Shown here piece by piece: positions 38,598-47,786 of a DNA stretch of 64,000 nt. A program made the translations under genes and the position numbers. The notes beneath the pieces are model-generated. The model was not told the DNA's origin, ran no database searches, and saw only the letters and a program-made list of their open reading frames with translations. How positions within the stretch are numbered: position 1 is the stretch's first letter; every line of letters starts with the position of its first letter. Source of the stretch: Stenotrophomonas maltophilia (GTDB taxonomy: Bacteria; Pseudomonadota; Gammaproteobacteria; Xanthomonadales; Xanthomonadaceae); contig NZ_LT906480.1 of the NCBI RefSeq assembly GCF_900186865.1, positions 2,188,001 through 2,252,000 on the forward strand, in the 5' to 3' direction.

Positions 38598-39098
38598 ATG
38601 TCCCACCCTCTGTCCACGCTTGGCGTGATCCATACCGCTGTCAGCCTGATCCCGGTGTTGAGTGGCCTGTATGCCTTCATTCGCCATCGCGCAATCGATC
38701 CCGCCACGCGCGCGGGCAAGCTGTACCTGGTGGGGCTGGTGCTGTCGGTGGCCACCTCGTTCACCGTGTCCAGCACGGGCGGGATCAACCCCGGCCACGC
38801 ATTCGGGGTGATCGTGCTGCTGGTGGCATTCGGCGGCGTGCTGGCCGCGCGGCTGCGCTGGCTGGGGCGCGCAGCACCTTATGCATCGACGTTTGCGCTG
38901 TCTTTCAGCTTCCTGCTGTCGTTGGTGCCCGGCGTCAACGAAACGCTGACCCGCGTGCCGGCAGCGCATCCGATTGCTGCCGCGCCGATGGCCCCGGTGG
39001 TGCTGCACACGCTGCTGGTTTGCCTGGTGGTGTTCGTGATCGGCGTGGCCGCGCAGTGCTGGAGGCTGCGAAACCGTGCCTTGGCAGGACGATCCTGA
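38598..39098 (+). CDS. Hypothetical four-helix membrane protein, TetR-controlled
   Basis: 166 residues, four hydrophobic segments (about 8-28, 45-66, 75-115, 135-155) with conserved-looking polar residues HTAVSLIPVLSGL and STGGINPGHAFG. No family assigned; it resembles DUF2306-like small membrane proteins. The preceding palindrome shared with the TetR gene suggests it is the regulator's target. Confidence 0.7.
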   Translation: MSHPLSTLGVIHTAVSLIPVLSGLYAFIRHRAIDPATRAGKLYLVGLVLSVATSFTVSSTGGINPGHAFGVIVLLVAFGGVLAARLRWLGRAAPYASTFALSFSFLLSLVPGVNETLTRVPAAHPIAAAPMAPVVLHTLLVCLVVFVIGVAAQCWRLRNRALAGRS

Positions 39099-39109
39099 GA
39101 CGCCGCCGG

Positions 39110-39553
39110 TCACTCCGGCGCGGCAAGTGCGCCCAGCAGTGCCACCGGTTCGATCAGTGCAGCCGAGCGCGCCGGGTCAAGTTGAATGTGCCGGCTGCAG
39201 AAGCCGAACGATCGGCCTGCGGCACGCTCGGGGACGCGTGCGCTCGCGTCCGGTGTCTCAATCTCCAGCACCTCATCCACGGCCAGCGCCAGCGTTGCGG
39301 TACCGGCATTGATCAACAGCATGGCCGGGCTGCCACCGTCGAATGCCGCTTGGCCGCTCATGCGGCGCAGATCGACCACGGGTAATGGCTGCCCACGGAC
39401 TTCCAGGGTCGGCCTGCCGTTGCGGTCTGCAGGGCCGAATGCCTCCAGGCCGCGAATTTCGACGGCAGCCTGGATGTCGATCGCGAACAGGGCGGTGCCT
39501 GCACGCACGATCACGATCTCGAACAGGTCGGCGGGCGATGCGCGTTTTTCCAT
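39110..39553 (-). CDS. CheW-like domain protein
   Basis: About 147 residues with the CheW fold: LFEIVIVRAGTALFAIDI, a LEVRGQPLPVVDLRRM strand-turn, and MLLINAGTATLALAVDEVLEIE. CheW proteins couple receptors to CheA kinases. No CheA, receptor or methyltransferase is nearby, so it is an orphan adaptor. An ATG at 39577 gives a slightly longer form. It lies 131 bases downstream of the BLUF gene on the same strand. Confidence 0.78.
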   Translation of the reverse strand: MEKRASPADLFEIVIVRAGTALFAIDIQAAVEIRGLEAFGPADRNGRPTLEVRGQPLPVVDLRRMSGQAAFDGGSPAMLLINAGTATLALAVDEVLEIETPDASARVPERAAGRSFGFCSRHIQLDPARSAALIEPVALLGALAAPE

Positions 39554-39684
39554 TGCAGGTGGGGCGGGTACTGGCATGCGATGGGCGTGGCGAAGACAGC
39601 GGGAAGGAGGATCCTGATGATGACGCCCGAACGTAGCGCACGGCCGCGTCGGCAGGCGCACGCAAGGCGTCGGTTCAGTCTGTA

Positions 39685-40119
39685 TCAGGCGGGGGCGCGT
39701 GGCGGCTCGACGGTGCCGATGCGTGGGAAATGCGGACGCAGCAGGCCAACGAGCTGATCCATGCCTGGAACGGAATGGCCAAATTCGTCCCATCGCGCAT
39801 TGACCAGCCCGGACACGACGATCTGCCCGGTCTCGATGCGGGTCATCGCCCAGTAGGGTACGGCGCGTGCGCCGATTGCCATGTCCAGTACCGGGGTGAC
39901 GGCGGCGTGCGAACGACTGTCCTGGATGCGGCGCCTGACCGCCTCCAGGCCGTCGGGCGGGCCTTCGATGTACTGGAAAAACCGCTGCCCGTCGACGAGC
40001 AGCGCTCCGGTAACGTCCACCCGGCGATTGAACGCGGCAGAGCCGGAGACGATCTGGCGGAGGGTTTCATCGGAAAGCCCAGCCGACATGTGGCTGGAGT
40101 AAGCAAATGCGTGGAGCAT
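39685..40119 (-). CDS. BLUF-domain blue-light photoreceptor
   Basis: 144 residues, a short stand-alone BLUF protein binding FAD. The photocycle residues are at canonical spacing: Tyr7, Asn31 and Gln49 (24 and 18 apart, as in AppA), with VTGALLVDGQRFFQYIEGPP around the glutamine. The C-terminal helices follow the conserved core. Such short BLUF proteins act through protein-protein contacts. Upstream of the CheW-like gene. Confidence 0.9.
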   Translation of the reverse strand: MLHAFAYSSHMSAGLSDETLRQIVSGSAAFNRRVDVTGALLVDGQRFFQYIEGPPDGLEAVRRRIQDSRSHAAVTPVLDMAIGARAVPYWAMTRIETGQIVVSGLVNARWDEFGHSVPGMDQLVGLLRPHFPRIGTVEPPRAPA

Positions 40120-40213
40120 GGAAGGGGCTTCGTGTGACGCACGTCACTATACGCACGCAAGCTCGCACCGTCGTGAGGCTTTGCTCACGCCACGCCTGGC
40201 ACCGCGCACTGGG

Positions 40214-41215
40214 TCAACAGCCCACCAGGCGGTCGGCACCGAGACCGCTGCGGTGCTGGTTGCGGTACTCGGTAGGGCTCGCATCGACCTGGCCACGGAA
40301 GTGACGACGGAACGATTCCTGCGAACCAAAGCCAGCCTGTTCTGCGATCCACTGCAGCGGCCGGTCGGTGGTTTCCAGCAGCTCGCGGGCGTAGGCCACG
40401 CGCTCGCGGATCAGCCAATCGATGGGCGACAGGCCGGTGGCCTCCAGGAACTGCCGCTGCAGGGTGCGCTGGCTGAGTGCGGCCTGCTCGGCGAGGCTGC
40501 CCAGTGAGTGTGGCTCGCGCAGGTTGCGGCGCATCCATTCCATCAGCTTTGCCAGGCGCGTGGGCTCGCCATGGGGAATGGCGCGGCTGACGCGCTGGCT
40601 GCGTTCGGCATCACGCCATGGCGCCAGTACCAGTCGCTCGGCCACCAGGTTGGCCACGCGCGCGCCGTAATCCTTGCGCACCATGTGCAGCATCATGTCC
40701 ATGCCGGTCGCCGAGCCGGCCGAGGTGATGATGCTGCCGGTATCCACATACAGTGCATCTTCGCGCACATCGATGCGCGGGAACTCGCGTGCGAGCGCGT
40801 CGGTGAGGCGCCAGTGGGTGGTGGCCTGGCGGCCATCGAGCAGCCCGGCCCAGGCCAGCACGAAGGCACCGGAGCAGATCGAAGCGATGCGCGCGCCACG
40901 GCCGTGGGCACGGATGAGTGCATCAAGCAGCGCCTGAGGCGGGCGCTCGCTGGGCTCGCGCCAACCGGGAATGACGATGATGTCGGCGTCGTCGACTGTG
41001 CTGAGGTCATAGGGAAGCTGCACCTGCGTTCCGCCAAGCATGCGCAGCGCACCAGGTTCACCCGCGCACAGCTGGGTGCGATACCAGGCCACGCCGAGTT
41101 CCGGCCGCACCGGCGCGAACAGGCCAACCGCACAGCCGAACTCGAACAGGCCCTGGCCGTGGCAGGCAACGATGGCGACGAGCGGTGCGCTGGGATCGGC
41201 GGGTGGGCTGGGCAT
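40214..41215 (-). CDS. GlxA family (DJ-1/PfpI plus AraC) transcriptional regulator
   Basis: 333 residues: N-terminal DJ-1/PfpI-like sensor (about 10-180; IASICSGAFVLAWAGLLDG contains the usual SGAF elbow) and C-terminal AraC double HTH (220-320; LAEQAALSQRTLQRQF, IAEQAGFGSQESFRRHF). Members control amine or amino-acid catabolism. No obvious target is adjacent, and the gene is divergent from the TonB-receptor cluster at a distance. Confidence 0.88.
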   Translation of the reverse strand: MPSPPADPSAPLVAIVACHGQGLFEFGCAVGLFAPVRPELGVAWYRTQLCAGEPGALRMLGGTQVQLPYDLSTVDDADIIVIPGWREPSERPPQALLDALIRAHGRGARIASICSGAFVLAWAGLLDGRQATTHWRLTDALAREFPRIDVREDALYVDTGSIITSAGSATGMDMMLHMVRKDYGARVANLVAERLVLAPWRDAERSQRVSRAIPHGEPTRLAKLMEWMRRNLREPHSLGSLAEQAALSQRTLQRQFLEATGLSPIDWLIRERVAYARELLETTDRPLQWIAEQAGFGSQESFRRHFRGQVDASPTEYRNQHRSGLGADRLVGC

Positions 41216-41325
41216 GGCTTGATGCTACGGATGCAGATGCGGTGCGCTGCGTGGTGCGAGGGCATGAGGTGATGCCTGTGGAGCATGTGCACGGGGGCAT
41301 TCGTCTGGCCTGGGGCACCCGACGG

Positions 41326-41414
41326 GGTAGAGTCGACTGTTAGTCGACTGCTGTTGGCGATACCGCCTGGAAGCCCGCGCTGCGCGCGATAGTCGACTGA
41401 CAGTCGACTCTACC
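41326..41414. repeat. GTAG hairpin pair with AGTCGACT stems
   Basis: GGTAGAGTCGACTGTTAGTCGACT and, inverted, AGTCGACTGACAGTCGACTCTACC. Each half contains two copies of AGTCGACT. Same dimer layout as SMAG. Confidence 0.75.
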
Positions 41415-41425
41415 CCCGTAGGTTG

Positions 41426-41513
41426 CCGCCCGCCGCCCGCCGCCCGCCGCCCGCCGCCCGCCGCCCATCACCCATCACCCATCACCCATCACCCACCGCC
41501 CGCCGCCCGCCGC
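41426..41513. repeat. Heptanucleotide tandem repeats
   Basis: About six CCGCCCG units, then four CATCACC-type units, then further CCGCCCG units. Such tracts vary in copy number by slippage. They lie roughly 190 bases before the TonB-receptor start. Confidence 0.8.
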
Positions 41514-41698
41514 ACATCATCCAGCGTCGATTGCCCATCGCCATCCCATGGGCGTGGTGCGCAGGGCTGCCTAACGTCATTACCAGCAGTCATGTGGGTG
41601 GCCGGATGTTACGGCTGGGTGACGCGATCCCGCCTGTTGCCGTGGGTGAACAGGCCCTTGAATGGAAGCGTGTTTCCGGCCCACCCCCACGAGCCCCC

Positions 41699-44275
41699 AT
41701 GCCTGCCGCCCACACCCCTGTCCTGAGCACTCTCGCTGTTCTGATCACAGCCGTCCTTGCCGCTTCACCCAGCCATGCGGCTGAAGCCGATGCGGATCCT
41801 GCTGCCGCCGCTGCGACGGCCAACGTGGCCGCGTCCACGCTGGATGCGGTGGTGGTGACCGGCTCGCGCACCAGCACGCGCACGGTGAAGAACAGCTCCA
41901 CGCCTATCGATGTGATCTCCGCCGAAGACCTTGCCGCGACCGGGCAGGGCAACCTGCTGGAAGCGCTGCAGCGCAGCCTGCCGTCGCTGAGCCAGATCGG
42001 CGGCTACCAGAGCGACCAGGAGAGCCTGATCCGTGGCTACCAGCTGCGCAACCTGTCACCGGGCTACACGCTGGTGCTGGTGAACGGCAAGCGCCGCAAT
42101 GCCAGTGCCTATGTAAGCGGTGCCAATGGGGGCGGCTTCCCAGGCCATGCGTGGGCGGACCTGGCGTTGATTCCGGTGTCGGCCATCGACCACGTGGAAG
42201 TGCTGCGTGATGGTGCGTCGGCCATCTATGGCTCCGATGCGATTACCGGTGTGGTCAACGTGATCCTGAAGTCGCAGGCCCACGGTGGCGATGTGTCGGT
42301 GGAGAGCGGGCAGAGCATCGATGGGGATGGCTCGCGCACCAGCGTGCGTGCCAACGTGGGCCTGCCGTGGGGTGCCGATGGCTTCGTCAACCTCTCCGGC
42401 GAGACCACCCGCCAGCATCATGCGATCCGCACCCGCCGCTACATCGATGGCTATCTGAGCTACCCGGCGGTGGATGGTAGCGGCAATCTGGTCGCACTGC
42501 GCCCGAACAACCGGTTGCCGGCCGGCGCATCGCCGAACCCGGCCGAAGCCAGCCGCAATGCCGAGGCCAACACCATCCTCAGCTCCCCGTCGTATGCGCT
42601 GAAGGCGTTCGCGGTGAACGTGGGCCGTGGCCTGGGCGAGAGCGCGCAGTTCTACGCCAACGCCACGGCCAGCGATCGCACCGCGCAGGCAATCCAGAAC
42701 TTCCGCCTGCCGGCGACCATCTTCACCACCTACAAGGCGCCCGGGGTGCTGAGCGTGTTTCCCGATGGCTTCCTGCCCGTGCTGGAAACCAAGGAGAAGC
42801 AGTACACCGGCACCGCGGGCGTGAAAGGCCAGATCGCAGGCTGGGACTACGACGCAAGCCTTACCGGCAACCGCAGCACGGTGCGCACCTATACCCGCAA
42901 CTCGGTGAACTACTCGTTGCCGTACCCCGGATCGCCCACTGACTTCTATGACGGCAAGCTGGACTACCAGCAGGGCATCGCCAACCTGGACCTGCGCCGT
43001 GGCTTCGAGGTGGCGGCGTTTGCGTCGCCGCTGGAGGTGAGCGCGGGCGCCGAGTACCAGCACGAACAATACGAGCGTGGGGCAGGGCAGTGGGAGTCGT
43101 ACACCGGCTTTGGTGCCGCGGCGTTCGTGGGCTACTCCACCGCCGATGCGGTGAAGGCGACGCGCAACAGCAAGGCGGTCTATGTGGGCGCGGCCAGCAA
43201 CATCACCTCGCGCTGGTATCTGGATGCGGCGGCGCGCTGGGAAGACCATTCCGACTTCGGCAGTGTCTCCACCGGCCGCCTGACCACGCGCTTCGACTTC
43301 ACCGATGCGCTGGGCGTGCGTGCCACGGTCAGCAACGGTTTCCACGCGCCCAGCCTGGGCGCGCAGTTCTACCAGGCCACTGGCAGCTGCCCGTGCGGTA
43401 CCACGCTGGTGGCGCAGGTGTCTTCGCCGGCAGCGGTTGCGCTGGGTGCTACGCCGCTGAAGCCCGAGAAAGCCACCAACTACAGCCTGGGCGTGACCTG
43501 GGACCCGAGCCCGGCGTTCCACCTGGCCGTGGATGCCTACCAGATCGACATCCGCGGCCAGCTCGGCCAGTCCAGCCAGATCGGCTACAACGCGCAGGAT
43601 CCTGCACGCGTCACCGACAACAGCGGCACGGTGCTGACTGCGGCGCAGAAGAACACCATCGATGCGCTGTTGGGTTCGGCCGGCATCAGCATCCTGCCGG
43701 GTGATGCGTTCTACGCCAGCTACTTCACCAACGTGGGCAACACCCGCACGCGCGGTGTCGAGCTGACCGTGGAAGCGAACCAGGAAACGGCCTGGGGCAA
43801 GCTGCGCTGGAGCTACGCGGCCAACGTGGGGCGCACCACCATCCAGAAGGTCAGCGACATTCCGGCGGCGCTGCAGGGGCTGCCGAACATCAACCTGCTG
43901 ACCAAGAGCAGCGAGTACGCGCTGCGCTTCCGCACGCCCAGCTACACGCAGGTGGCGGGGTTGGGCTGGCAGAACGGGCGCTGGCGCTCGAACGTCGACT
44001 TCACCTACTACGGCCCGATCAAGCGCTTGAACAACGGCGTGGAGTACAAGCAGCCGCCGGTGCTGGTGACCAATCTCTCCGGTGGCGTGGAACTGGGCGC
44101 AGGCTGGAGTGCGGCGCTGGGCATCAACAACGTGTTCGACAAGCGCACGCGCAAGGTGCCGGAGTACGCGCGCAGTGCCACCGATGTGGCGAGCATCGAG
44201 ACGACCTGGGACAACGGCGACGTGTTGAGCAACGTCGGCGCGTACTGGTACGGGCGGGTCAGTTACCGGTTCTGA
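41699..44275 (+). CDS. TonB-dependent outer-membrane receptor
   Basis: 858 residues. Signal peptide (cleavage after SHA, about residue 23), TonB-box-like TLDAVVVTGSR near 45-55, plug domain (60-180; IDVISAEDLAATG, LVNGKRRN, DGASAIYGSDAITGVVNVI) and a 22-strand barrel ending in the aromatic terminus YGRVSYRF. Heads a cluster for organosulfur use, so the likely cargo is an S-modified cysteine or derived peptide; that is an inference from context. Start chosen for the clean signal peptide. Confidence 0.88.
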   Translation: MPAAHTPVLSTLAVLITAVLAASPSHAAEADADPAAAAATANVAASTLDAVVVTGSRTSTRTVKNSSTPIDVISAEDLAATGQGNLLEALQRSLPSLSQIGGYQSDQESLIRGYQLRNLSPGYTLVLVNGKRRNASAYVSGANGGGFPGHAWADLALIPVSAIDHVEVLRDGASAIYGSDAITGVVNVILKSQAHGGDVSVESGQSIDGDGSRTSVRANVGLPWGADGFVNLSGETTRQHHAIRTRRYIDGYLSYPAVDGSGNLVALRPNNRLPAGASPNPAEASRNAEANTILSSPSYALKAFAVNVGRGLGESAQFYANATASDRTAQAIQNFRLPATIFTTYKAPGVLSVFPDGFLPVLETKEKQYTGTAGVKGQIAGWDYDASLTGNRSTVRTYTRNSVNYSLPYPGSPTDFYDGKLDYQQGIANLDLRRGFEVAAFASPLEVSAGAEYQHEQYERGAGQWESYTGFGAAAFVGYSTADAVKATRNSKAVYVGAASNITSRWYLDAAARWEDHSDFGSVSTGRLTTRFDFTDALGVRATVSNGFHAPSLGAQFYQATGSCPCGTTLVAQVSSPAAVALGATPLKPEKATNYSLGVTWDPSPAFHLAVDAYQIDIRGQLGQSSQIGYNAQDPARVTDNSGTVLTAAQKNTIDALLGSAGISILPGDAFYASYFTNVGNTRTRGVELTVEANQETAWGKLRWSYAANVGRTTIQKVSDIPAALQGLPNINLLTKSSEYALRFRTPSYTQVAGLGWQNGRWRSNVDFTYYGPIKRLNNGVEYKQPPVLVTNLSGGVELGAGWSAALGINNVFDKRTRKVPEYARSATDVASIETTWDNGDVLSNVGAYWYGRVSYRF

Positions 44276-44327
44276 GGTTCACGCCAAAGGCGGCCGGACG
44301 TGGTTCGGCATCATCGAGGAGCATTTC

Positions 44328-44909
44328 ATGTCTTCTGCATTGAAGGTGGTGGCAGTGGTGGGATCACCGACCAGCTCGGCGACGTCGCGCACGTTGCTGC
44401 TGGTGCGGCACTTGTTGGCGTCGTTGCAGCAGCGGGTGCATGCCAGCGTGGAGCTGGTGGAGCTGGCGCCGATCGCGCGTTCGCTGGGGCAGTCGCTGTC
44501 GCGCGATGAAGCGGAGCCAGCCGTAGAGCAGGCACTGCAGGCAATCGAGGCGGCCGGTCTGCTGGTGGTCGCGGCACCGGTGTATCGCGGTTCCTATCCC
44601 GGGTTGTTCAAGCACCTGGTCGATTTCATCGGGCTGGAAGCGCTGGTGGATACGCCGGTGCTGCTGGCGGCGACCGGTGGCAGCGAGCGCCATGCGTTGG
44701 TGATCGACCACCAGTTGCGGCCGTTGTTCAGTTTCCTGCAGGCGCACACGCTGCCGATCGGGGTGTATGCCACGCCTGCCGACTTCGATGGCGAGCAGAT
44801 CAACAGTGCAGCCTTGCAGGCGCGCATCGCACTGGCGGCCGAGCGCGCGGCAGGGCATCTGGCTTCGCAGGCGCTGGCGGTACCGGCGCCGCTGCGAAGG
44901 ATCGCCTGA
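44328..44909 (+). CDS. NAD(P)H-dependent FMN reductase (SsuE/MsuE-like)
   Basis: 193 residues, flavodoxin-like fold with VVAVVGSPTSSATSRTLLLV at the N-terminus and AAPVYRGSYPGLFKHLVDF, the core of the SsuE/MsuE family. It would supply reduced FMN to the two LLM monooxygenases downstream. It has the role played by a flavin enzyme within the Bacillus ytmI operon, though not the same protein. Confidence 0.88.
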   Translation: MSSALKVVAVVGSPTSSATSRTLLLVRHLLASLQQRVHASVELVELAPIARSLGQSLSRDEAEPAVEQALQAIEAAGLLVVAAPVYRGSYPGLFKHLVDFIGLEALVDTPVLLAATGGSERHALVIDHQLRPLFSFLQAHTLPIGVYATPADFDGEQINSAALQARIALAAERAAGHLASQALAVPAPLRRIA

Positions 44910-45066
44910 CGGCATAACCGGCGGCGCTTTGCTTATGGCCAAGGCGCATCTGCATGGCCGGATCTGACCGCCGATTGTCGCCTGGCATCGCCGTGCCGAC
45001 CGCCGTCATCTCTAGCATCGATATCGAAGCGGCATCGCATTGCCGCCCCCCGATGAGGACGACCCC

Positions 45067-45429
45067 GTGAGTCTGGACGCAACCGACAAGCCCATCCTGT
45101 TCCTGCTCGACCGTGAGTTCGAGGACGGACAGATTCCCGGCCAGCGCTTCTTCTGCCGGCACAGCCTGTTGCTGGAAGGTGCGCTGTCGAGCATCGACGG
45201 CCTGGACGCGCAGCTGGACGTGCGCCGCATCGGTTTCGCACGGCCGCGCCGGGAGGTGATCGCCGAAATCGGCGAGCAGGACCAGTCGCTGCCGAAGCTG
45301 GTGCTGCCGCAGGGCGTGCGCAGTGACCTCGCGAGTGGCGTGCACCAGGACCGCCAGTACATCTCCGGTGCCGAACCGATCCTGGCCGCGCTGAACGGGT
45401 TGCTCGGCATCCCCGTGGCCCATCCCTGA
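45067..45429 (+). CDS. DUF3088 protein (thioredoxin-like)
   Basis: 120 residues from a GTG start with GAGGA upstream. Core motif FLLDREFEDGQIPGQRFFCRH, then DVRRIGFARPRREVIAEIGEQDQSLPKLVL. This fold is glutaredoxin-like, but a single cysteine (FFC) replaces a CxxC. In the B. subtilis ytmI operon a glutaredoxin-like protein (YtnI/CmoI) stands in the corresponding place. Function unknown; a reductant or accessory for the monooxygenases is plausible. Confidence 0.75.
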   Translation: MSLDATDKPILFLLDREFEDGQIPGQRFFCRHSLLLEGALSSIDGLDAQLDVRRIGFARPRREVIAEIGEQDQSLPKLVLPQGVRSDLASGVHQDRQYISGAEPILAALNGLLGIPVAHP

Positions 45430-45443
45430 GCGAGGACGCGACC

Positions 45444-46421
45444 ATGAGCTATCAGATCAGCGTGTTGGACAAGAGCCCGGTGGCCGAAGGCGCCTCGCCG
45501 GAGCAGGCGCTGCGCAACAGCCTGCAGCTGGCGCAGCGCGCCGAACAGCTGGGCTATCACCGCTACTGGTTTGCCGAGCACCACGCCGCGCCGACGTTGG
45601 CCAGCCCCGCACCGGAAGTTCTGGCGGCCTGGGTGCTGGCGCAGACCCGGCGCATCCGCATCGGCAGTGGCGGGGTGATGCTGCGCCACTACGCGCCGTA
45701 CAAGGTGGCGGAGAACTTCAACCTGCTGGCGGCGCTGGCGCCAGGGCGCGTGGATCTGGGCGTGGGCAAGGCGCCCGGCGGCCTGCCGGCATCTACCGCT
45801 GCATTGGCAGCGGGGCGGCCGGCGTTTGCCGACTTCGACCAGCAACTGCGCGATCTTGAGGGCTATCTGTCCGGCGCCGAAGCCGATGTGCTGGCGCGGC
45901 CGATTCCGCAGCAGGCGCCGGAGCGCTTCCTGCTCGGTGCCAGCCCGCAGAGTGCACGGCAGGCGGCCGAGCTGGGCTGGCGTTTCGTCTACGCCGCGCA
46001 CTTCGACGGCGACCCGAAGCACATCGAGGCCGCGTTCGACGCCTACCGCAGCGTCTCCTCGCAGCCACCGCTGCTGGCTACGGTGGCCTTCGCCGCGCCG
46101 ACTGCCGAAGCCGCTGCGCGTCATATTGGTGCGCTGCGCGTCTACAAGCTGCACCTCGGTCCCGGGCAGACCGTGAACCTGCCCAGCCCAGAGGCGGCTG
46201 CCGAGTACGCACGCCAGGTGGGCGTGGCCGACTTCCGCATCGAGGAAACACGTCCGAGCGTGTTGTCCGGCGATGCGCAGCACGTGCGCGGCGAACTGGA
46301 CGCGCTGCACCGGCGCTTCGGCGTGGGTGAATTCATCCTCGATGCGCCGGTGGCCGACCTCGACGCACGCCTGACATCCCTTGAACTGCTGTCGCCCGCG
46401 CCGCGCGCGGCGGTGGCCTGA
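45444..46421 (+). CDS. LLM-class flavin monooxygenase, YtmO/CmoO-like
   Basis: 325 residues. Bacterial-luciferase-like TIM barrel; HRYWFAEHHAAP (about 37-48), RIRIGSGGVMLRHYAPYKVAE and RVDLGVGKAPGG are those of the YtmO type. Uses FMNH2 and O2 to oxidise an S-modified N-acetylcysteine or similar. GCGAGGA lies before the ATG, 15 bases after the DUF3088 stop. Confidence 0.88.
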   Translation: MSYQISVLDKSPVAEGASPEQALRNSLQLAQRAEQLGYHRYWFAEHHAAPTLASPAPEVLAAWVLAQTRRIRIGSGGVMLRHYAPYKVAENFNLLAALAPGRVDLGVGKAPGGLPASTAALAAGRPAFADFDQQLRDLEGYLSGAEADVLARPIPQQAPERFLLGASPQSARQAAELGWRFVYAAHFDGDPKHIEAAFDAYRSVSSQPPLLATVAFAAPTAEAAARHIGALRVYKLHLGPGQTVNLPSPEAAAEYARQVGVADFRIEETRPSVLSGDAQHVRGELDALHRRFGVGEFILDAPVADLDARLTSLELLSPAPRAAVA

Positions 46422-46438
46422 CCTGCAGGAGCGATTCC

Positions 46439-47782
46439 ATGAGCACCACTCCGCGCCACATTCCGTTCGGCATCATGCTGCAGGGCCCCGGCAGCCATAT
46501 GCATGCCTGGAAGCATCCGTCCAACCCGGCCGATGCCAGCGTCAACCTGCAGTTCTACATCGACATTGCGCGCACCGCCGAGGACAACGGCATCGCCTTC
46601 GGCTTCGTTGCCGACGGCCTGTACATCAACGAGAAGTCGATTCCGCACTTCCTCAACCGCTTCGAGCCGATCTCGCTGCTGTCGGCACTGGCCACGGCAA
46701 CGAAGAAGATCGGCCTGGCCGGCACGCTGTCGACCTCCTACAGCGACCCGTTCACGGTGGCCCGCCAGTTCGCCTCGCTGGATCTGCTCAGTGGCGGTCG
46801 TGCTGGCTGGAACGTGGTGACCTCACCGTTGGAAGGTTCGGGTCGCAACTATGGCCGGCCGCACCCGGAGCATGCGCTGCGCTACCAGATCGCCGACGAG
46901 TACCTGGAGGTGGTGCAGGGACTGTGGGATTCCTGGGATGACGACGCCTTCGTGCGCGAGCGCGACAGCGGCACGTTCTTTGCGCCGGAGAAGTTCCGCC
47001 GGCTCGACCACAAAGGCCGCTTCTTCCAGGTGGAAGGCCCGCTCAACATCCAGCGTTCGCCGCAGGGACAGCCGGTGATCTTCCAGGCCGGTTCGTCTGA
47101 TGATGGCATCGCGCTGGCCGGCAAGTACGCCGATGCGGTGTTCACCCATTCGCCATCGCTGGAAGAAACCCGCGCGTTCACCCAGAAGGTGAAGAACTCG
47201 GCGATCGCGCACGGCCGCAGCGGCAATGACGTGAAGATCTTCCCGGGTATCGGTCCCATCGTCGGCCGCACGGCCGAGGAGGCCGAAGCCAAGTATCAGG
47301 CGATCGCCGCACTGGCTACGCTGGAGGATGCACTGGCGTACCTGGGGCGCTTCTTCGATCACCACGATTTCAGCCAGTACGATCCGGATGCACCTTTCCC
47401 GGAGCTGGGTGACATCGGCAGTAACTCATTCCGTTCCACCACCGACCGCATCAAGCAGGATGCGCGTGAGAAGGGGCTGAGCCTGCGCCAGGTGGCGCTT
47501 GAAGCGGTGAGCCCGCGACCAAACTTCATCGGCACGCCGGAGCACGTGGCCGATGAGCTGATCCGTTGGTTCGACGCCGGTGCCAGCGACGGCTTCATTC
47601 TCGGCTTTGCCGCACAGCGCGAAGGCCTGGATGATTTCGTGACCCAGGTGCTGCCGATCCTGCAGGCCCGCGGCTACCACCAGCGTGAGCTGCAGGGGCA
47701 GACCCTGCGTGAGCATCTGGGACTGCCGTACAAGGCCAGCCGGTATGCGGCCGATGCCGAACCGGCGCGGAAGGCGGGGTAG
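46439..47782 (+). CDS. LLM-class flavin monooxygenase, NtaA/SnaA/DszA family, YtnJ/CmoJ-like
   Basis: 447 residues. NtaA-type barrel: SMHMHAWKHP-like start, GLAGTLSTSYSDPFTVARQFASLD, GWNVVTSP, and QAGSSDDGIALAGKYADAVFTH. In the ytmI operon, CmoJ oxidises N-acetyl-S-(2-succino)cysteine, allowing release of cysteine. Follows the YtmO-like gene after 17 bases with CAGGAG before its ATG. Substrate is inferred from neighbours. Confidence 0.88.
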   Translation: MSTTPRHIPFGIMLQGPGSHMHAWKHPSNPADASVNLQFYIDIARTAEDNGIAFGFVADGLYINEKSIPHFLNRFEPISLLSALATATKKIGLAGTLSTSYSDPFTVARQFASLDLLSGGRAGWNVVTSPLEGSGRNYGRPHPEHALRYQIADEYLEVVQGLWDSWDDDAFVRERDSGTFFAPEKFRRLDHKGRFFQVEGPLNIQRSPQGQPVIFQAGSSDDGIALAGKYADAVFTHSPSLEETRAFTQKVKNSAIAHGRSGNDVKIFPGIGPIVGRTAEEAEAKYQAIAALATLEDALAYLGRFFDHHDFSQYDPDAPFPELGDIGSNSFRSTTDRIKQDAREKGLSLRQVALEAVSPRPNFIGTPEHVADELIRWFDAGASDGFILGFAAQREGLDDFVTQVLPILQARGYHQRELQGQTLREHLGLPYKASRYAADAEPARKAG

Positions 47783-47786
47783 GGCG

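Larger units (their letters stand above)
41216..41698. other. Repeat-rich intergenic region upstream of the TonB receptor
   Basis: Holds the AGTCGACT hairpins and the heptanucleotide repeats listed separately. The remaining 180 bases before the receptor start contain some hairpin potential but no riboswitch I can recognise, and no gene. Confidence 0.5.

Noticed and set aside
41520..41698. Cobalamin or SAM riboswitch before the TonB receptor
   Set aside because: Some hairpin potential is visible but none of the conserved riboswitch core sequences could be identified.
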